64,000 nt of DNA, from positions 37,042 through 101,041 of the forward strand of contig JAKZAN010000109.1 in NCBI GenBank assembly GCA_023053545.1, read 5' to 3'. The notes under the pieces were generated by a model. The model searched no databases. It was not told the DNA's origin and saw only the letters and a program-made list of their open reading frames with translations. The position numbers and the translations under genes are program-made. Position 1 is the stretch's first letter. The number at the start of each line of letters is the position of its first letter. This stretch comes from Lepidurus packardi. Taxonomy: Eukaryota; Arthropoda; Branchiopoda; Notostraca; Triopsidae. This document shows positions 45,951 to 61,100 of this stretch, in pieces.

Positions 45951-48900
45951 ATTAATTCAGTCCGTAAGGAATTAATTCAGTCCGTAAGGAATTAATTCAG
46001 TCCGTAAGGAATTAATCCAGTCCGTAAGGAATTAATTCAGTAAGTAAGGAATTCAATCAATCCTAAAGAATTAATTCAGTCCGTAAGGAATTAATTCAGT
46101 CTGTAAGGAATTATTTCAGTCCGTAAGGAATTATTTAAGTCCGTAAAGAATTAATTAAGTCCGTAAAGAATTAATTCAGTCCGTAAGGAATTAATTCAGT
46201 CCGTAAGGAATTAATTCAGTCCGCAAGGAATTAATTCAGTCCGTATGGAATTAATTCAGTCCGTAAGGAATTAGTTCAGTACGTAAGGAATTAGTTCCGT
46301 CCGTAAGGAATTATTTAAGTCCGTAAAGAATTAATTCCGTCCGTAAGAAATTAATTAAGTCCGTAAGGAATTAATTCAGTCAGTAATGAATTAATTCAGT
46401 CCATCAGGAATTAATTCAGTCCGTAAGGAATTAATTCAATCCGTAAACAATTAGTTCAGTCCGTAACTAATTAATTCAGTCCGTAAGGGATTAATTCAGT
46501 CCGTAAGGAATTAATTCAGTCCGTAAAGAATTAATTAAGTCCGTAAGGAATTAACTAAGTCCGTAAGGAATTAATTAAGTACGTAAGGAATTAGTTCATT
46601 CCGTAACGAATTCATAAAGTAAGTTAGGAATTAATTCAGTCCATAAGGAATTACATAAGTCCATAAGGAATTAATTAAGTCCGTAAGGAATTATTTAAGT
46701 CCGTAAAGAATTATTTAAATCCGTAAAGAATTAATTCAGTCCGTACGGAATTAATTCAGTCTGTAAAGAATTAAATCAGGCCGTAAGGAATTAATTCAGT
46801 CCGTAATGAATTAATTAAGTCCGTAAGGAATTAATTCAGTCCGCAAGGAATTCAGTCAGTAATGAATTAATTCAGTCCATCAGGAATTAATTCAGTCCGT
46901 AAGGAATTAATTCAATCCGTAAACAATTAGTTCAGTCCGTTACTAATTAATTCAGTCCGTAAGGGATTAATTCAGTCCGTAAGGAATTAATTCAGTCCAT
47001 CAGGAATTAATTCAGTCCGTAAGGAATTAATTCAGTCCGTAAGGAATTAATCCAGTCCGTAAGGAATTAATTCAGTAAGTAAGGAATTCCATCGATCCTA
47101 AAGAATTAATTCAGTCCGTAAGGAATTATTTCAGTCCGTATTGAATTAATTAAGTCCGTAAAGAATTAATTCAGTCCGTAAGGAATTAATTCAGTCCGTA
47201 AGGAATTAATTCAGTCCGTAAGGAATTAATTAAGTCCGTAAGGAATTAACTAAGTCCGTAAGGAATTAATTCAGTAAGTAAGGAATTCAATCAATCCTAA
47301 AGAATTAATTCAGTCCGTAAGGAATTAATTCAGTCTGTAAGGAATTATTTCAGTCCGTAAGGAATTATTTAAGTCCGTAAAGAATTAATTAAGTCCGTAA
47401 AGAATTAATTCAGTCCGTAAGGAATTAATTCAGTCCGTAAGGAATTAATTCAGTCCGCAAGGAATTAATTCAGTCCGTATGGAATTAATTCAGTCCGTAA
47501 GGAATTAGTTCAGTACGTAAGGAATTAGTTCCGTCCGTAAGGAATTATTTAAGTCCGTAAAGAATTAATTCCGTCCGTAAGAAATTAATTAAGTCCGTAA
47601 GGAATTAATTTAGTCCGTAAGGAATTATTTCAGTCCGTATTGAATTAATTAAGTCCGTAAAGAATTAATTCCGTCCGTAAGAAATTAATTAAGTCCGTAA
47701 GGAATTAATTCAGTCCGTAAAGAATTAATTAAGTCCGTAAGGAATTAACTAAGTCCGTAAGTAATTAATTAAGTACGTAAGGAATTAATTCAGTCCGTAT
47801 GGAATTCATTAAGTCCATCAGGAATTAATTCAGTCCGTAAGGAATTAATTCAGTCCGTAAGGAATTAATCCAGTCCGTAAGGAATTAATTCAGTAAGTAA
47901 GGAATTCCATCGATCCTAAAGAATTAATTCAGTCCGTAAGGAATTATTTCAGTCCGTATTGAATTAATTAAGTCCGTAAAGAATTAATTCAGTCCGTAAG
48001 GAATTAATTCAGTCCGTAAGGAATTAATTCAGTCCGTAAAGAATTAATTAAGTCCGTAAGGAATTAACTAAGTCCGTAAGGAATTAATTAAATACGTAAG
48101 GAATTAATTCAGTCCGTAAGGAATTCATAAAGTCCGTTAGGAATTAATTGAGTCCATAAGGAATTAATTAAGTCCATAAGGAATTAATTAAGTCCGTAAG
48201 GAATTATTTAAGTCCGTAAAGAATTAATTCAGTCTGTAAAGAATTAAATCAGGCCGTAAGGAATTAATTCAGTCCGTAAGGAATTAATTCAGTCCGTAAA
48301 GAATTCATGAAGTCCGTTAGGAATTAATTCAGTCCGTAAGGAATTAATTAAGTCCGTAAGGAATTATTTCAGTCCTTATTGAATTAATTAAGTCCGTAGA
48401 GAATTAATTCAGTCCGTAAGGAATTAGTTTAGTAAGAAAGGAATTCAATCAATCCTAAAGAATTAATTCAGTCCTTAAGGAATTAATTCAGTCCGTAAGG
48501 AATTAATTCAGTCCGTAAGGAATTAATTCAGTCCGTAAGGAATTAATTCAGTCCGTAAGGAATTAATTCAGTCCGTAAGGAATTAATTCAGTCCGTAAGG
48601 AATTAATTCAGTCCGTAAGGAATTAATCCAGTCCGTAAGGAATTAATTCAGTAAGTAAGGAATTCAATCGATCCTAAAGAATTAATTCAGTCCGTAAGGA
48701 ATTAATTCAGTTCGTAAGGAATTATTTCGGTCCGTATTGAATTAATTAAGTCGGTAAGGAATTAACTAAGTCCGTAAGGAATTAATTCAGTCCGTAAGGA
48801 ATTCATTAAGTCCGTTAGTAATTAATTAAGTCCATACGGAATTAATTAATTCCATAAGGAATTAATTAAGTCCGTAAGGAATTATTTAAATCCGTAAAGA

Positions 48901-51499
48901 ATTAATTCAGTCCGTACGGAATTAATTCAGTCTGTAAAGAATTAAATCAGGCCGTAAGGAATTAATTCAGTCCGTAATGAAATTAATTCAGTCCGTAAGG
49001 AATTAACTCAGTCCGCAAGGAATTGATTCAGTCAGTAATGAAATAATTCAGTCCAGCAGAAATTAATTCAGTCCGTAAGGAATTAATTCAATCCTTAAAC
49101 AATTAGTTCAGTCCGTAACTAATTAATTCAGTCCGTAAGGGATTAATTCAGTCAATCAGGAATTAATTCAGTCCGTAAGGAATTAATTCAATCCGTAAAC
49201 AATTAGTTCAGTCCGTAACTAATTAATTCAGTCCGTAAGGGATTAATTCCGTCCGTAAAGAATTGATTCAGTCCGTAAGGAATTAATTCGTTCCGTAAGG
49301 GATTAATTCAGTACGTAAGGAATTAATTCAGTCCGTAAGGAATTAATTCAGGCCGTAAGGAATTAATTCAGTCCGTAAGGAATTAATTCAGTCCGTAAGG
49401 AATTAATTCAGTCCGTAAGGAATTAATTCAGACCGTAAGGAATTAATTCAGTCCGTAAAGTATTATTTCAGTCCGTAACTAATTAATTCAGTAAGTTATT
49501 AATTCAATCAATCCTAAGGAATTAATTCAGTCCGTAAGGAACTAATTCAGTCCATAAGGAATTAATTCAGTCCGTAAGGAATTAATTCATTCCGTAAGGA
49601 ATTAATTAAATTCGTAAGGAACGGATTCAGTCAGTAGGGAATTGATTCAGTCAGTAAGGAATTGATTCAGTCCGTAAGGAACTAACTAAATCCGTAATGA
49701 ATCAATTAAGTGCGTAATAAATTAATTCAGTCCGTAAGGAATTAATTCAGTCCGTAAGGAATTAATTCAGTCCGCAAGGAATTCAGTCAGTAATGAATTA
49801 ATTCAGTCCATCAGGAATTAATTCAGTCCGTAAGGAATTAATTCAATCCGTAAACAATTAGTTTAGTCCGTTACTAATTAATTCAGTCCGTAAGGGATTA
49901 ATTCAGTCCGTAAGGAATTAATTCAGTCCGTAAAGAATTAATTAAGTCCGTAAGGAATTAATTCAGTCTGTAAAAAATTAAATCAGGCCGTAAGGAATTA
50001 ATTCAGTTCGTAATGAATTAATTAAGTCCGTAAGGAATTAATTCAGTCCGCAAGGAATTAATTCAGTCAGTAATGAATTAATTCATTCCATCAGGAATTA
50101 ATTCAGTCCGTAAGGAATTAACTCAATCCGTAAACAATTAGTTCAGTCCGTAACTAATTAATAAAGTCAGTAATGAATTAATTCAGTCCATCAGGAATTA
50201 ATTCAGTCCGTAAGGAATTAATTCAATCCGTAAACAATTAGTTCAGTCCGTAACTAATTAATTCAGTCCGTAAGGGATTAATTCCGTCCGTAAAGAATTA
50301 ATTCAGTCCGTAAGGAATTAATTCGTTCCGTAAGGAATTAATTCAGTTCGCAAGGAATTAATTAATACAGTCCGTAAGGGATTAATTCAGTCCGTAAGGA
50401 ATTAATTCAGTCCGTAAGGAATTAATTCAGGCCGTAAGGAATTAATTCAGTCCGTAAGGAATTAATTCAGTCAGAAAAGGAATTGATTCAGTCCGTAGGG
50501 AATTAATTAAATCTTTAATGAATCAATTAACTCCGTAATAAATTAATTCAGTCCGCAAGGAATTAATTCAGTCCGTAAAGAATTAATTAAGTCCGTAAGG
50601 AATTAATTCAGTCCGCAAGGAATTAATTCAGTCCGTTAGGAATTAGTTCCGTCCGTAAGGAATTAATTCAGTCCGTAAGGAATTAATTCAGTCCGTAAGG
50701 AATTAATTCAGTCCGTAAGGAATTAATCCAGTCCGTAAGGAATTAATTCAGTAAGTAAGGAATTCATTCAATCCTAAAGAATTAATTCAGTCCGTAAGGA
50801 ATTAATTCAGTCCGTAAGGAATTATTTCAGTCCGTATTGAATTAATTCAGTCCGTAAAGAATTAATTCCGTCCGTAAGGAATTAATTAAGTCCGTAAGGA
50901 ATTAATTCAGTCCGCAAGGAATTAATTCAGTCAGTAATGAATTAATTCAGTCCGTTAGGAATTCATAAAGTCCGTTAGAAATTAATTCAGTCCATAATTA
51001 ATTAATTAAGTCCATAAGGAATTAATTAAGTCCGTAAGGAATTAATTCAGTCCGTATGGAATTAATTCAGTCCGTAAGGAATTAGTTCAGTCCGTAAGGA
51101 ATTAGTTCCGTCCGTAAGGAATTAATTCAGTCCGTAAGGAATTAATTCAGTCCGTAAGGAATTAATTCAGTCCGTAAGGAATTAATTCAGTAAGTAAGGA
51201 ATTAATTCAGTCCGTAAAGAATTAATTAAGTCCGTATGGAATTAACTAAGTCCGTAAGGAATTAATTAAGTACGTAAGGAATTAATTCAGTCCGTATGGA
51301 ATTCATAAAGTCCGTTAGGAATTAATTGAGTCCATAAGGAATTAATTAAGTCCATAAGGAATTAAATAAGTCCGTAAGGAATTATTTAAGTCCGTAAAGA
51401 ATTAATTCAGTCCGTAAGGAATTAATTCAGTCTGTAAAGAATTAAATCAGGCCGTAAGGAATTAATTCAGTCCGTAATGAATTAATGAAGTCAGTAAGG

Positions 51500-54400
51500 A
51501 ATTAATTCAATCCGTTAACAATTAGTTCAGTCCGTAACTAATTAATTCAGTCCGTAAGGGATTATTTCAGTCCGTAAGGAATTAATTCAGTCCGTAAAGA
51601 ATTAATTAAGTCCGTAAGGAATTAACTAAGTCCGTAAGGAATTAATTAAGCACGTAAGGAATTAATTCAGTCCGTATGGAATTCATTAAGTCCATCAGGA
51701 ATTAATTCAGTCCGTAAGGAATTAATTCAGTCCGTAAGGAATTATTTCAGTCCGTATTGAATTAATTAAGTCCGTAAAGAATTAATTCAGTCCGTAAGGA
51801 ATTAATTCATTCCGTAAGGAATTAATTCAGTCCGCAAGGAATTAATTCAGTCAGTAATGAATTAATTAATTCCATCAGGAATTAATTCAGTCCGTAAGGA
51901 ATTAATTCAATCCGTAAACAATTAGTTCAGTCCGTAACTAATTAATAAAGTCAGTAATGAATTAATTCAGTCCATCAGGAATTAATTCAGTCCGTAAGGA
52001 ATTAATTCAATCCGTAAACAATTAGTTCAGTCCGAAACTAATTAATTCTGTCCGTAAGGGATTAATTCCGTCCGTAAAGAATTAATTCAGTCCGTAAGGA
52101 ATTAATTCGTTCCGTAAGGAATTAATTCAGTTCGCAAGGAATTAATTAATACAGTCCGTAAGGGATTAATTCAGTCCGTAAGGAATTATTTCAGTCCGTA
52201 TTGAATTAATTAAGTCCGTAAAGAATTAATTCCGTACGTAAGGAATTAATAAAGTCCGTAAGGAATTAATTCAGTCCGCAAGGAATTAATTCAGTCAGTA
52301 ATGAATTAATTCAGTCCGTTAGGAATTCATAAAGTCCGTAACGAATTAATTCAGTCCGTATGGAATTAATTCAGTCCGTAAGGAATTAGTACAGTCCGTA
52401 AGGAATTAGTTCCGTCCGTAAGGAATTAATTCAGTCCGTAAGGAATTAATTCAGTCCGTAAGGAATTAATTCAGTCCGTAAGGAATTAATTCAGTCCGTA
52501 AGGAATTAGTCCAGTCCGTAAGGAATTAATTCAGTCCGTAAAGAATTAATTAAGTCCGTATGGAATTAACTAAGTCCGTAAGGAATTAATTAAGTACGTA
52601 AGGAATTAATTCAGTCCGTAAGGAATTCATAAAATCCGTTAGGAATTAATTGAGTCCATAAGGAATTAATTAAGTCCATAAGGAATTAAATAAGTCCGTA
52701 AGGAATTATTTAAGTCCGTAAAGAATTAATTCAGTCCGTAAGGAATTAATTCAGTCCGTAAGGGATTATTTCAGTCCGTAAGGAATTAATTCAGTCCGTA
52801 AAGAATTAATTAAGTCCGTAAGGAATTAACTAAGTCCGTAAGGAATTAATTAAGCACGTAAGGAATTAATTCAGTCCGTAAGGAATTCATTAAGTCCATC
52901 AGGAATTAATTCAGTCCGTAAGGAATTAATTCAGTCCGTAAGGAATTATTTCAGTCCGTATTGAATTAATTAAGTCCGTAAAGAATTAATTCAGTCCGTA
53001 AGGAATTAATTCATTCCGTAAGGAATTAATTCAGTCCGCAAGGAATTAATTCAGTCCGTATGGAATTAATTCAGTCCGTAACTAATTAATTCAGTCCGTA
53101 AGGGATTATTTCAGTCCGTAAGGAATTAATTCAGTCCGTAAAGAATTATCGTCCGTAAGGAATTAATTCCAGTCAGTAATGAATTAATTCAGTCCATCAG
53201 GAATTAATTCAGTCCGTAAGGAATTAATTCAATCCGTTAACAATTAGTTCTGTCCGTAACTAATTAATTCAGTCCGTAAGGGATTATTTCAGTCCGTAAG
53301 GAATTAATTCAGTCCGTAAAGAATTAATTAAGTCCGTAAGGAATTAACTAAGTCCGTAAGGAATTAATTAAGCACGTAAGGAATTAATTCAGTCCGTATG
53401 GAATTCATTAAGTCCATCAAGAATTAATTCAGTCCGTAAGGAATTAATTCAGTCCGTAAGGAATTATTTCAGTCCGTATTGAATTAATTAAGTCCGTAAA
53501 GAATTAATTCAGTCCGTAAGGAATTAATTCATTCCGTAAGGAATTAATTCAGTCCGCAAGGAATTAATTCAGTCAGTAATGAATTAATTAATTCCATCAG
53601 GAATTAATTCAGTCCGTAAGGAATTAATTCAATCCGTAAACAATTAGTTCAGTCCGTAACTAATTAATAAAGTCAGTAATGAATTAATTCAGTCCATCAG
53701 GAATTAATTCAGTCCGTAAGGAATTAATTCAATCCGTAAACAATTAGTTGAGTCCGAAACTAATTAATTCTGTCCGTAAGGGATTAATTCCGTCCGTAAA
53801 GAATTAATTCAGTCCGTAAGGAATTAATTCGTTCCGTAAGGAATTAATTCAGTTCGCAAGGAATTAATTAATACAGTCCGTAAGGGATTAATTCAGTCCG
53901 TAAGGAATTATTTCAGTCCGTATTGAATTAATTAAGTCCGTAAAGAATTAATTCAGTCCGCAAGGAATTAATTCAGTCAGTAATGAATTAATTCAGTCCG
54001 TTAGGAATTCATAAAGTCCGTTAGAAATTAATTCAGTCCATAACTAATTAATTAAGTCCATAAGGAATTAATTAAGTCCGTAACGAATTAATTCAGTCCG
54101 TATGGAATTAATTCAGTCCGTAAGGAATTAGTACAGTCCGTAAGGAATTAGTTCCGTCCGTAAGGAATTAATTCAGTCCGTAAGGAATTAATTCAGTCCG
54201 TAAGGAATTAATTCAGTCCGTAAGGAATTCATAAAATCCGTTAGGAATTAATTGAGTCCATAAGGAATTAATTAAGTCCATAAGGAATTAAATAAGTCCG
54301 TAAGGAATTATTTAAGTCCGTAAAGAATTAATTCAGTCCGTAAGGAATTAATTCAGTCCGTAAGGGATTATTTCAGTCCGTAAGGAATTAATTCAGTCCG

Positions 54401-54780
54401 TAAAGAATTAATTAAGTCCGTAAGGAATTAACTAAGTCCGTAAGGAATTATTTAAGCACGTAAGGAATTAATTCAGTCCGTAAGGAATTCATTAAGTCCA
54501 TCAGGAATTAATTCAGTCCGTAAGGAATTAATTCAGTCCGTAAGGAATTATTTCAGTCCGTATTGAATTAATTAAGTCCGTAAAGAATTAATTCAGTCCG
54601 TAAGGAATTAATTCATTCCGTAAGGAATTAATTCAGTCCGCAAGGAATTAATTCAGTCCGTATGGAATTAATTCAGTCCGTAACTAATTAATTCAGTCCG
54701 TAAGGGATTATTTCAGTCCGTAAGGAATTAATTCAGTCCGTAAAGAATTATCGTCCGTAAGGAATTAATTCCAGTCAGTA
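51500..54780. repeat. Satellite B higher-order repeat of about 1.6-1.7 kb
   Basis: The rare junction AAGAATTATCGTCCG with a short monomer occurs at 53,141 and 54,743 (offset 1,602). The unusual AATTAATACAGTCCG occurs at 52,149 and 53,871 (offset 1,722) and earlier near 50,362. The 120-bp difference is six monomers. Confidence 0.7.
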
Positions 54781-55100
54781 ATGAATTAATTCAGTCCATC
54801 AGGAATTAATTCAGTCCGTAAGGAATTAATTCAATCCGTTAACAATTAGTTCTGTCCGTAACTAATTAATTCAGTCCGTAAGGGATTATTTCAGTCCGTA
54901 AGGAATTAATTCAGTCCGTAAAGAATTAATTAAGTCCGTAAGGAATTAACTAAGTCCGTAAGGAATTAATTAAGCACGTAAGGAATTAATTCAGTCCGTA
55001 AGGAATTCATTAAGTCCATCAGGAATTAATTCAGTCCGTAAGGAATTAATTCAGTCCGTAAGGAATTAATCCAGTCCGTAAGGAATTAATTCAGTAAGTA

Positions 55101-58100
55101 AGGAATTCCATCGATCCTAAAGAATTAATTCAGTCCGTAAGGAATTAATTAAGTCCATAAGGAATTAATTAAGTCCGTAAGGAATTATTTAAGTCCGTAA
55201 AGAATTAATTCAGTCCGTAAGGAATTAATTCAGTCCGTAAGGAATTAATTCAGTCCGTAAAGAATTAATTCAGTCCGCAAGGAATGAATTCAGTCAGTAA
55301 TGAATTAATTCAGTCCATCAGGAATTAATTCAGTCCGTAAGGAATTAATTCAATCCGTTAACAATTAGTTCAGTCCGTAACTAATTAATTCAGTCCGTAA
55401 TGAATTAATGAAGTCCGTAAGGAATTAATTCAGTCCGCAAGGAATGAATTCAGTCAGTAATGAATTAATTCAGTCCATCAGGAATTAATTCAGTCCGTAA
55501 GGAATTAATTCAATCCGTTAACAATTAGTTCAGTCCGTAACTAATTAATTCAGTCCGTAAGGGATTATTTCAGTCCGTAAGGAATTAATTCAGTCCGTAA
55601 AGAATTAATTAAGTCCGTAAGGAATTAATTCAGTCCGTAAGGAATTAATCTAGTCCGTAAGGAATTAATTCAGTAAGTAAGGAATTCCATCGATCCTAAA
55701 GAATTAATTCAGTCCGTAAGGAATTATTTCAGTCCGTATCGAATTAATTAAGTCCGTAAAGAATTAATTCAGTCCGTAAGGAATTAATTCAGTCCGTAAG
55801 GAATTAACTAAGTCCGTAAGGAATTAATTAAGTACGTAAGGAATTAATTCAGTCCGTAAGGAATTCATAAAGTCCGTTAGGAATTAATTGAGTCCATAAG
55901 GAATTAATTAAGTCCATAAGGAATTAATTAAGTCCGTAAGGAATTATTTAAGTCCGTAAAGAATTAATTCAGTCCGTAAGGAATTAATTCAGTCTGTAAA
56001 GAATTAAATCAGGCCGTAAGGAATTAATTCAGTCCGCAAGGAATGAATTCAGTCAGTAATGAATTAATTCAGTCCATCAGGAATTAATTCAATCCGTTAA
56101 CAATTAGTTCAGTCCGTAACTAATTAATTCAGTCCGTAAGGGATTATTTCAGTCCGTAAGGAATTAATTCAGTCCGTAAAGAATTAATTAAGTCCGTAAG
56201 GAATTAATTAAGCACGTAAGGAATTAATTCAGTCCGTAAGGAATTCATTAAGTCCATCAGGAATTAATTCAGTCCGTAAGGAATTAATTCAGTCCGTAAG
56301 GAATTAATCCAGTCCGTAAGGAATTAATTCAGTAAGTAAGGAATTCCATCGATCCTAAAGAATTAATTCAGTCCGTAAGGAATTAATTAGCTCCATAAGG
56401 AATTAATTAAGTCCGTAAGGAATTATTTAAGTCCGTAAAGAATTAATTCAGTCCGTAAGGAATTAATTCAGTCTGTAAAGAATTAAATCAGGCCGTAAGG
56501 AATTAATTCAGTCCGTAAGGAATTAATTCAGTCCGTAAAGAATTAATTAAGTCCGTAAAGAATTAACTAAGTCCGTAAGGAATTAATTAAGTACGTAAGG
56601 AATTAATTCAGTCCGTAAGGAATTCATCAAGTCCGTTAGGAATTAATTGAGTCCATAAGGAATTAATTAAGTCCGTAAAGAATTAATTCAGTCCGTAAGG
56701 AATTAATTCAGTCTGTAAAGAATTAAATCAGGCCGTAAGGAATTAATTCAGTCCGTAATGAATTAATGAAATCCGTAAGGAATTAATTCAGTCCGCAAGG
56801 AATGAATTCAGTCAGTAATGAAGTAATTCAGTCCGTAAGGAATTAATTCAATCCTCTCAACAATTAGTTCAGTCCGTAACTAATTAATTCAGTCCGTAAG
56901 GGATTATTTCAGTCCGTAAGGAATTAATTCAGTCCGTAAAGAATTAATTAAGTCCGTAAGGAATTAACTAAGTCCGTAAGGAATTAATTAAGCACGTAAG
57001 GAATATATTCAGTCCGTAAGGAATTCATTAAGTCCATCAGGAATTAATTCAGTCCGTAAGGAATTAATTCAGTCCGTAAGGAATTAATCCAATCCGTAAG
57101 GAATTAATTCAGTAAGTAAGGAATTCCATCGATCCTAAAGAATTAATTCAGTCCGTAAGGAATTAATTAAGTCCATAAGGAATTATTTAAGTCCGTAAGG
57201 AATTAATTAAGTCCGCAAAGAATTAATTCAGTCCGAAAGGAATTAATTCAGTCTGTAAAGAATTAAATCAGGCCGTAAGGAATTAATTCAGTCCGTAAGG
57301 AATTAATTCAGTCCGAAAAGAATTAATTAAGTCCGTAAGGAATTAACTAAGTCCGTAAGGAATTAACTAAGTACGTAAGGAATTAATTCAGTCCGTAAGG
57401 AATTCATAAAGTCCGTTAGGAATTAATTGAGTCCATAAGGAATTAATTAAGTCCGTAAAGAATTAATTCAGTCCGTAAGGAATTAATTCAGTCTGTAAAG
57501 AATTAAATCAGGCCGTAAGGAATTAATTCAGTCCGTAAGGAATTAATTCAATAAGTAAGGAATTCCATCGATCCTAAAGAATTAATTCAGTCCGTAAGGA
57601 ATTAATTCAGTCCGCAAGGAATGAATTCAGTCAGTAATGAATTAATTCAGTCCATCAGGAATTAATTCAGTCCGTAAGGAATTAATTCAATCCGTTAACA
57701 ATTAGTTCAGTCCGTAACTAATTAATACAGTCCGTAAAGGATTATTTCAGTCCGTAAGGAATTAATTCAGTCCGTAAAGAATTAAATAAGTCCGTAAGGA
57801 ATTAATTAAGCACGTAAGGAATTAATTCAGTCCGTAAGGAATTCATTAAGTCCATCAGGAATTAATTCAGTCCGTAAGGAATTAATTCAGTCCGTAAGGA
57901 ATTAATCCAGTCCGTAAGGAATTAATTCAATAAGTAAGGAATTCCATCGATCCTAAAGAATTAATTCAGTCCGTAAGGAATTAATTAAGTCCATAAGGAA
58001 TTAATTAAGTCCGTAAGGAATTATTTAAGTCCGTAAATAATTAATTCAGTCCGTAAGGAATTAATTCAGTCTGTAAAGAATTAAATCAGGCCGTAAGGAA

Positions 58101-61100
58101 TTAATTCAGTCCGTAAGGAATTAATGAAGTCAGTAATGAATTAATTCAGTCCATCAGGAATTAATTCAGTCCGTAAGGAATTAATTCAATCCGTTAACAA
58201 TTAGTTCAGTCCGTAACTATTTAATACAGTCCGTAAGGGATTATTTCAGTCCGTAAGGAATTAATTCAGTCCGTAAGGAATTAACTAAGTCCGTAAGGAA
58301 TTAATTAAGCACGTAAGGAATATATTCAGTCCGTAAGGAATTCATTAAGTCCATCAGGAATTAATTCAGTCCGTAAGGAATTAATTCAGTCCGTAAGGAA
58401 TTAATCCAATCCGTAAGGAATTAATTCAGTAAGTAAGGAATTCCATCGATCCTAAAGAATTAATTCAGTCCGTAAGGAATTAATTAAGTCCATAAGGAAT
58501 TAATTAAGTCCGTAAGGAATTATTTAAGTCCGCAAAGAATTAATTCAGTCCGAAAGGAATTAATTCAGTCTGTAAAGAATTAAATCAGGCCGTAAGGAAT
58601 TAATTCAGTCCGTAAGGAATTCATTAAGTCCATCAGGAATTAATTCAGTCCGTAAGGAATTAATTCAGTCCGTAAGGAATTAATCCAGTCCGTAAGGAAT
58701 TAATTCAGTAAGTAAGGAATTCCATCGATCCTAAAGAATTAATTCAGTCCGTAAGGAATTAATTAGCTCCATAAGGAATTAATTAAGTCCGTAAGGAATT
58801 ATTTAAGTCCGTAAAGAATTAATTCAGTCCGTAAGGAATTAATTCAGTCTGTAAAGAATTAAATCAGGCCGTAAGGAATTAATTCAGTCCGTAAGGAATT
58901 AATTCAGTCCGTAAAGAATTAATTAAGTCCGTAATGAATTAACTAAGTCCGTAAGGAATTAATTAAGTACGTAAGGAATGAATTCAGTCAGTAATGAATT
59001 AATTCAGTCCATCAGGAATTAATTCAGTCCGTAAGGAATTAATTCAATCCGTTAACAATTAGTTCAGTCCGTAACTAATTAAAACAGTCCGTAAGGGATT
59101 ATTTCAGTCCGTAAGGAATTAATTCAGTCCGTAAAGAATTAAATAAGTCCGTAAGGAATTAATTAAGCACGTAAGGAATTAATTCAGTCCGTAAGGAATT
59201 CATTAAGTCCATCAGGAATTAATTCAGTCCGTAAGGAATTAATTCAGTCCGTAAGGAATTAATCCAGTCCGTAAGGAATTAATTCAATAAGTAAGGAATT
59301 CCATCGATCCTAAAGAATTAATTCAGTCCGTAAGGAATTAATTAAGTCCATAAGGAATTAATTAAGTCCGTAAGGAATTATTTAAGTCCGTAAATAATTA
59401 ATTCAGTCCGTAAGGAATTAATTCAGTCTGTAAAGAATTAAATCAGGCCGTAAGGAATTAATTCAGTCCGTAAGGAATTAATTCAGTCCGTAAAGAATTA
59501 ATTAAGTCCGTAAGGAATTAACTAAGTCCGTAAGGAATTAACTAAGTACGTAAGGAATTAATTCAGTCCGTAAGGAATTCATAAAGTCCGTTAGGAATTA
59601 ATTGAGTCCATAAGGAATTAATTAAGTCCGTAAAGATTTAATTCAGTCCGTAAGGAATTAATTCAGTCTGTAAATAATTAAATCAGGCCGTAAGGAATTA
59701 ATTCAGTCCGTAATGAATTAATGAAGTCCGTAAGGAATTAATTCAGTCCGCAAGGAATGAATTCAGTCAGTAATGAATTAATTCAGTCCATCAGGAATTA
59801 ATTCAGTCCGTAAGGAATTAATTCAATCCGTTAACAATTAGTTCAGTCCGTAACTAATTAATTCAGTCCGTAAGTGATTATTTCATTCCGTAAGGAATTA
59901 ATTCAGTCCGTAAAGAATTAATTAAGTCCGTAAGGAATTAACTAAGTCCGTAAGGAATTAATTAAGCACGTAAGGAATTAATTCAGTCCGTAAGGAATTC
60001 ATTAAGTCCATCAGGAATTAATTCAGTCCGTAAGGAATTAATTCAGTCCGTAAGGAATTAATCCAGTCCGTAAGGAATTAATTCAGTAAGTAAGGAATTC
60101 CATCGATCCTAAAGAATTAATTCAGTCCCTAAGGAATTATTTCAGTCCGTATTGAATTAATTAAGTCCGTAAAGAATTAATTCAGTCCGTAAGGAATTAA
60201 TTCAGTCCGTAAGGAATTAATTCAGTCCGTAAAGAATTAATTAAGTCCGTAAGGAATTAACTAAGTCCGTAAGGAATTAATTAAGTACGTAAGGAATTAA
60301 TTCAGTCCGTAAGGAATTCATAAAGTCCGTTAGGAATTAATTGAGTCCATAAGGAATTAATTAAGTCCGTAAAGAATTAATTCAGTCCGTAAGGAATTAA
60401 TTCAGTCTGTAAAGAATTAAATCAGACCGTAAGGAATTAATTCAGTCCGTAATGAATTAATGAAGTCCGTAAGGAATTAATTCAGTCCGCAAGGAATGAA
60501 TTCAGTCAGTAATGAATTAATTCAGTCCATCAGGAATTAATTCAGTCCGTAAGGAATTAATTCAATCCGTTAACAATTAGTTCAGTCCGTAACTAATTAA
60601 TTCAGTCCGTAAGGGATTATTTCAGTCCGTATGGAATTAATTCAGTCCGTAAAGAATTAATTAAGTCCGTAAGGAATTAATTAAGCACGTAAGAAATTAA
60701 TTCAGTCCGTAAGGAATTCATTAAGTCCATCAGGAATTAATTCAGTCCGTAAGGAATTAATTCAGTCCGTAAGGAATTAATCCAGTCCGTAAGGAATTAA
60801 TTCAGTAAGTAAGGAATTCCATCGATCCTAAAGAATTAATTCAGTCCGTAAGGAATTAATTAAGTCCATAAGGAATTAATTAAGTCCGTAAGGAATTATT
60901 TAAGTCCGTAAAGAATTGATTCAGTCCGTAAGGTATTAATTCAGTCTGTAAAGAATTAAATCAGGCCGTAAGGAATTAATTCAGTCCGTAAGGAATTAAT
61001 TCAGTCCGTAAAGAATTAATTTAGTCCGTAAGGAATTAACTAAGTCCGTAAAGAATTAATTCAGTCCGTAAGGAATTAATTCAGTCTGTAAAGAATTAAA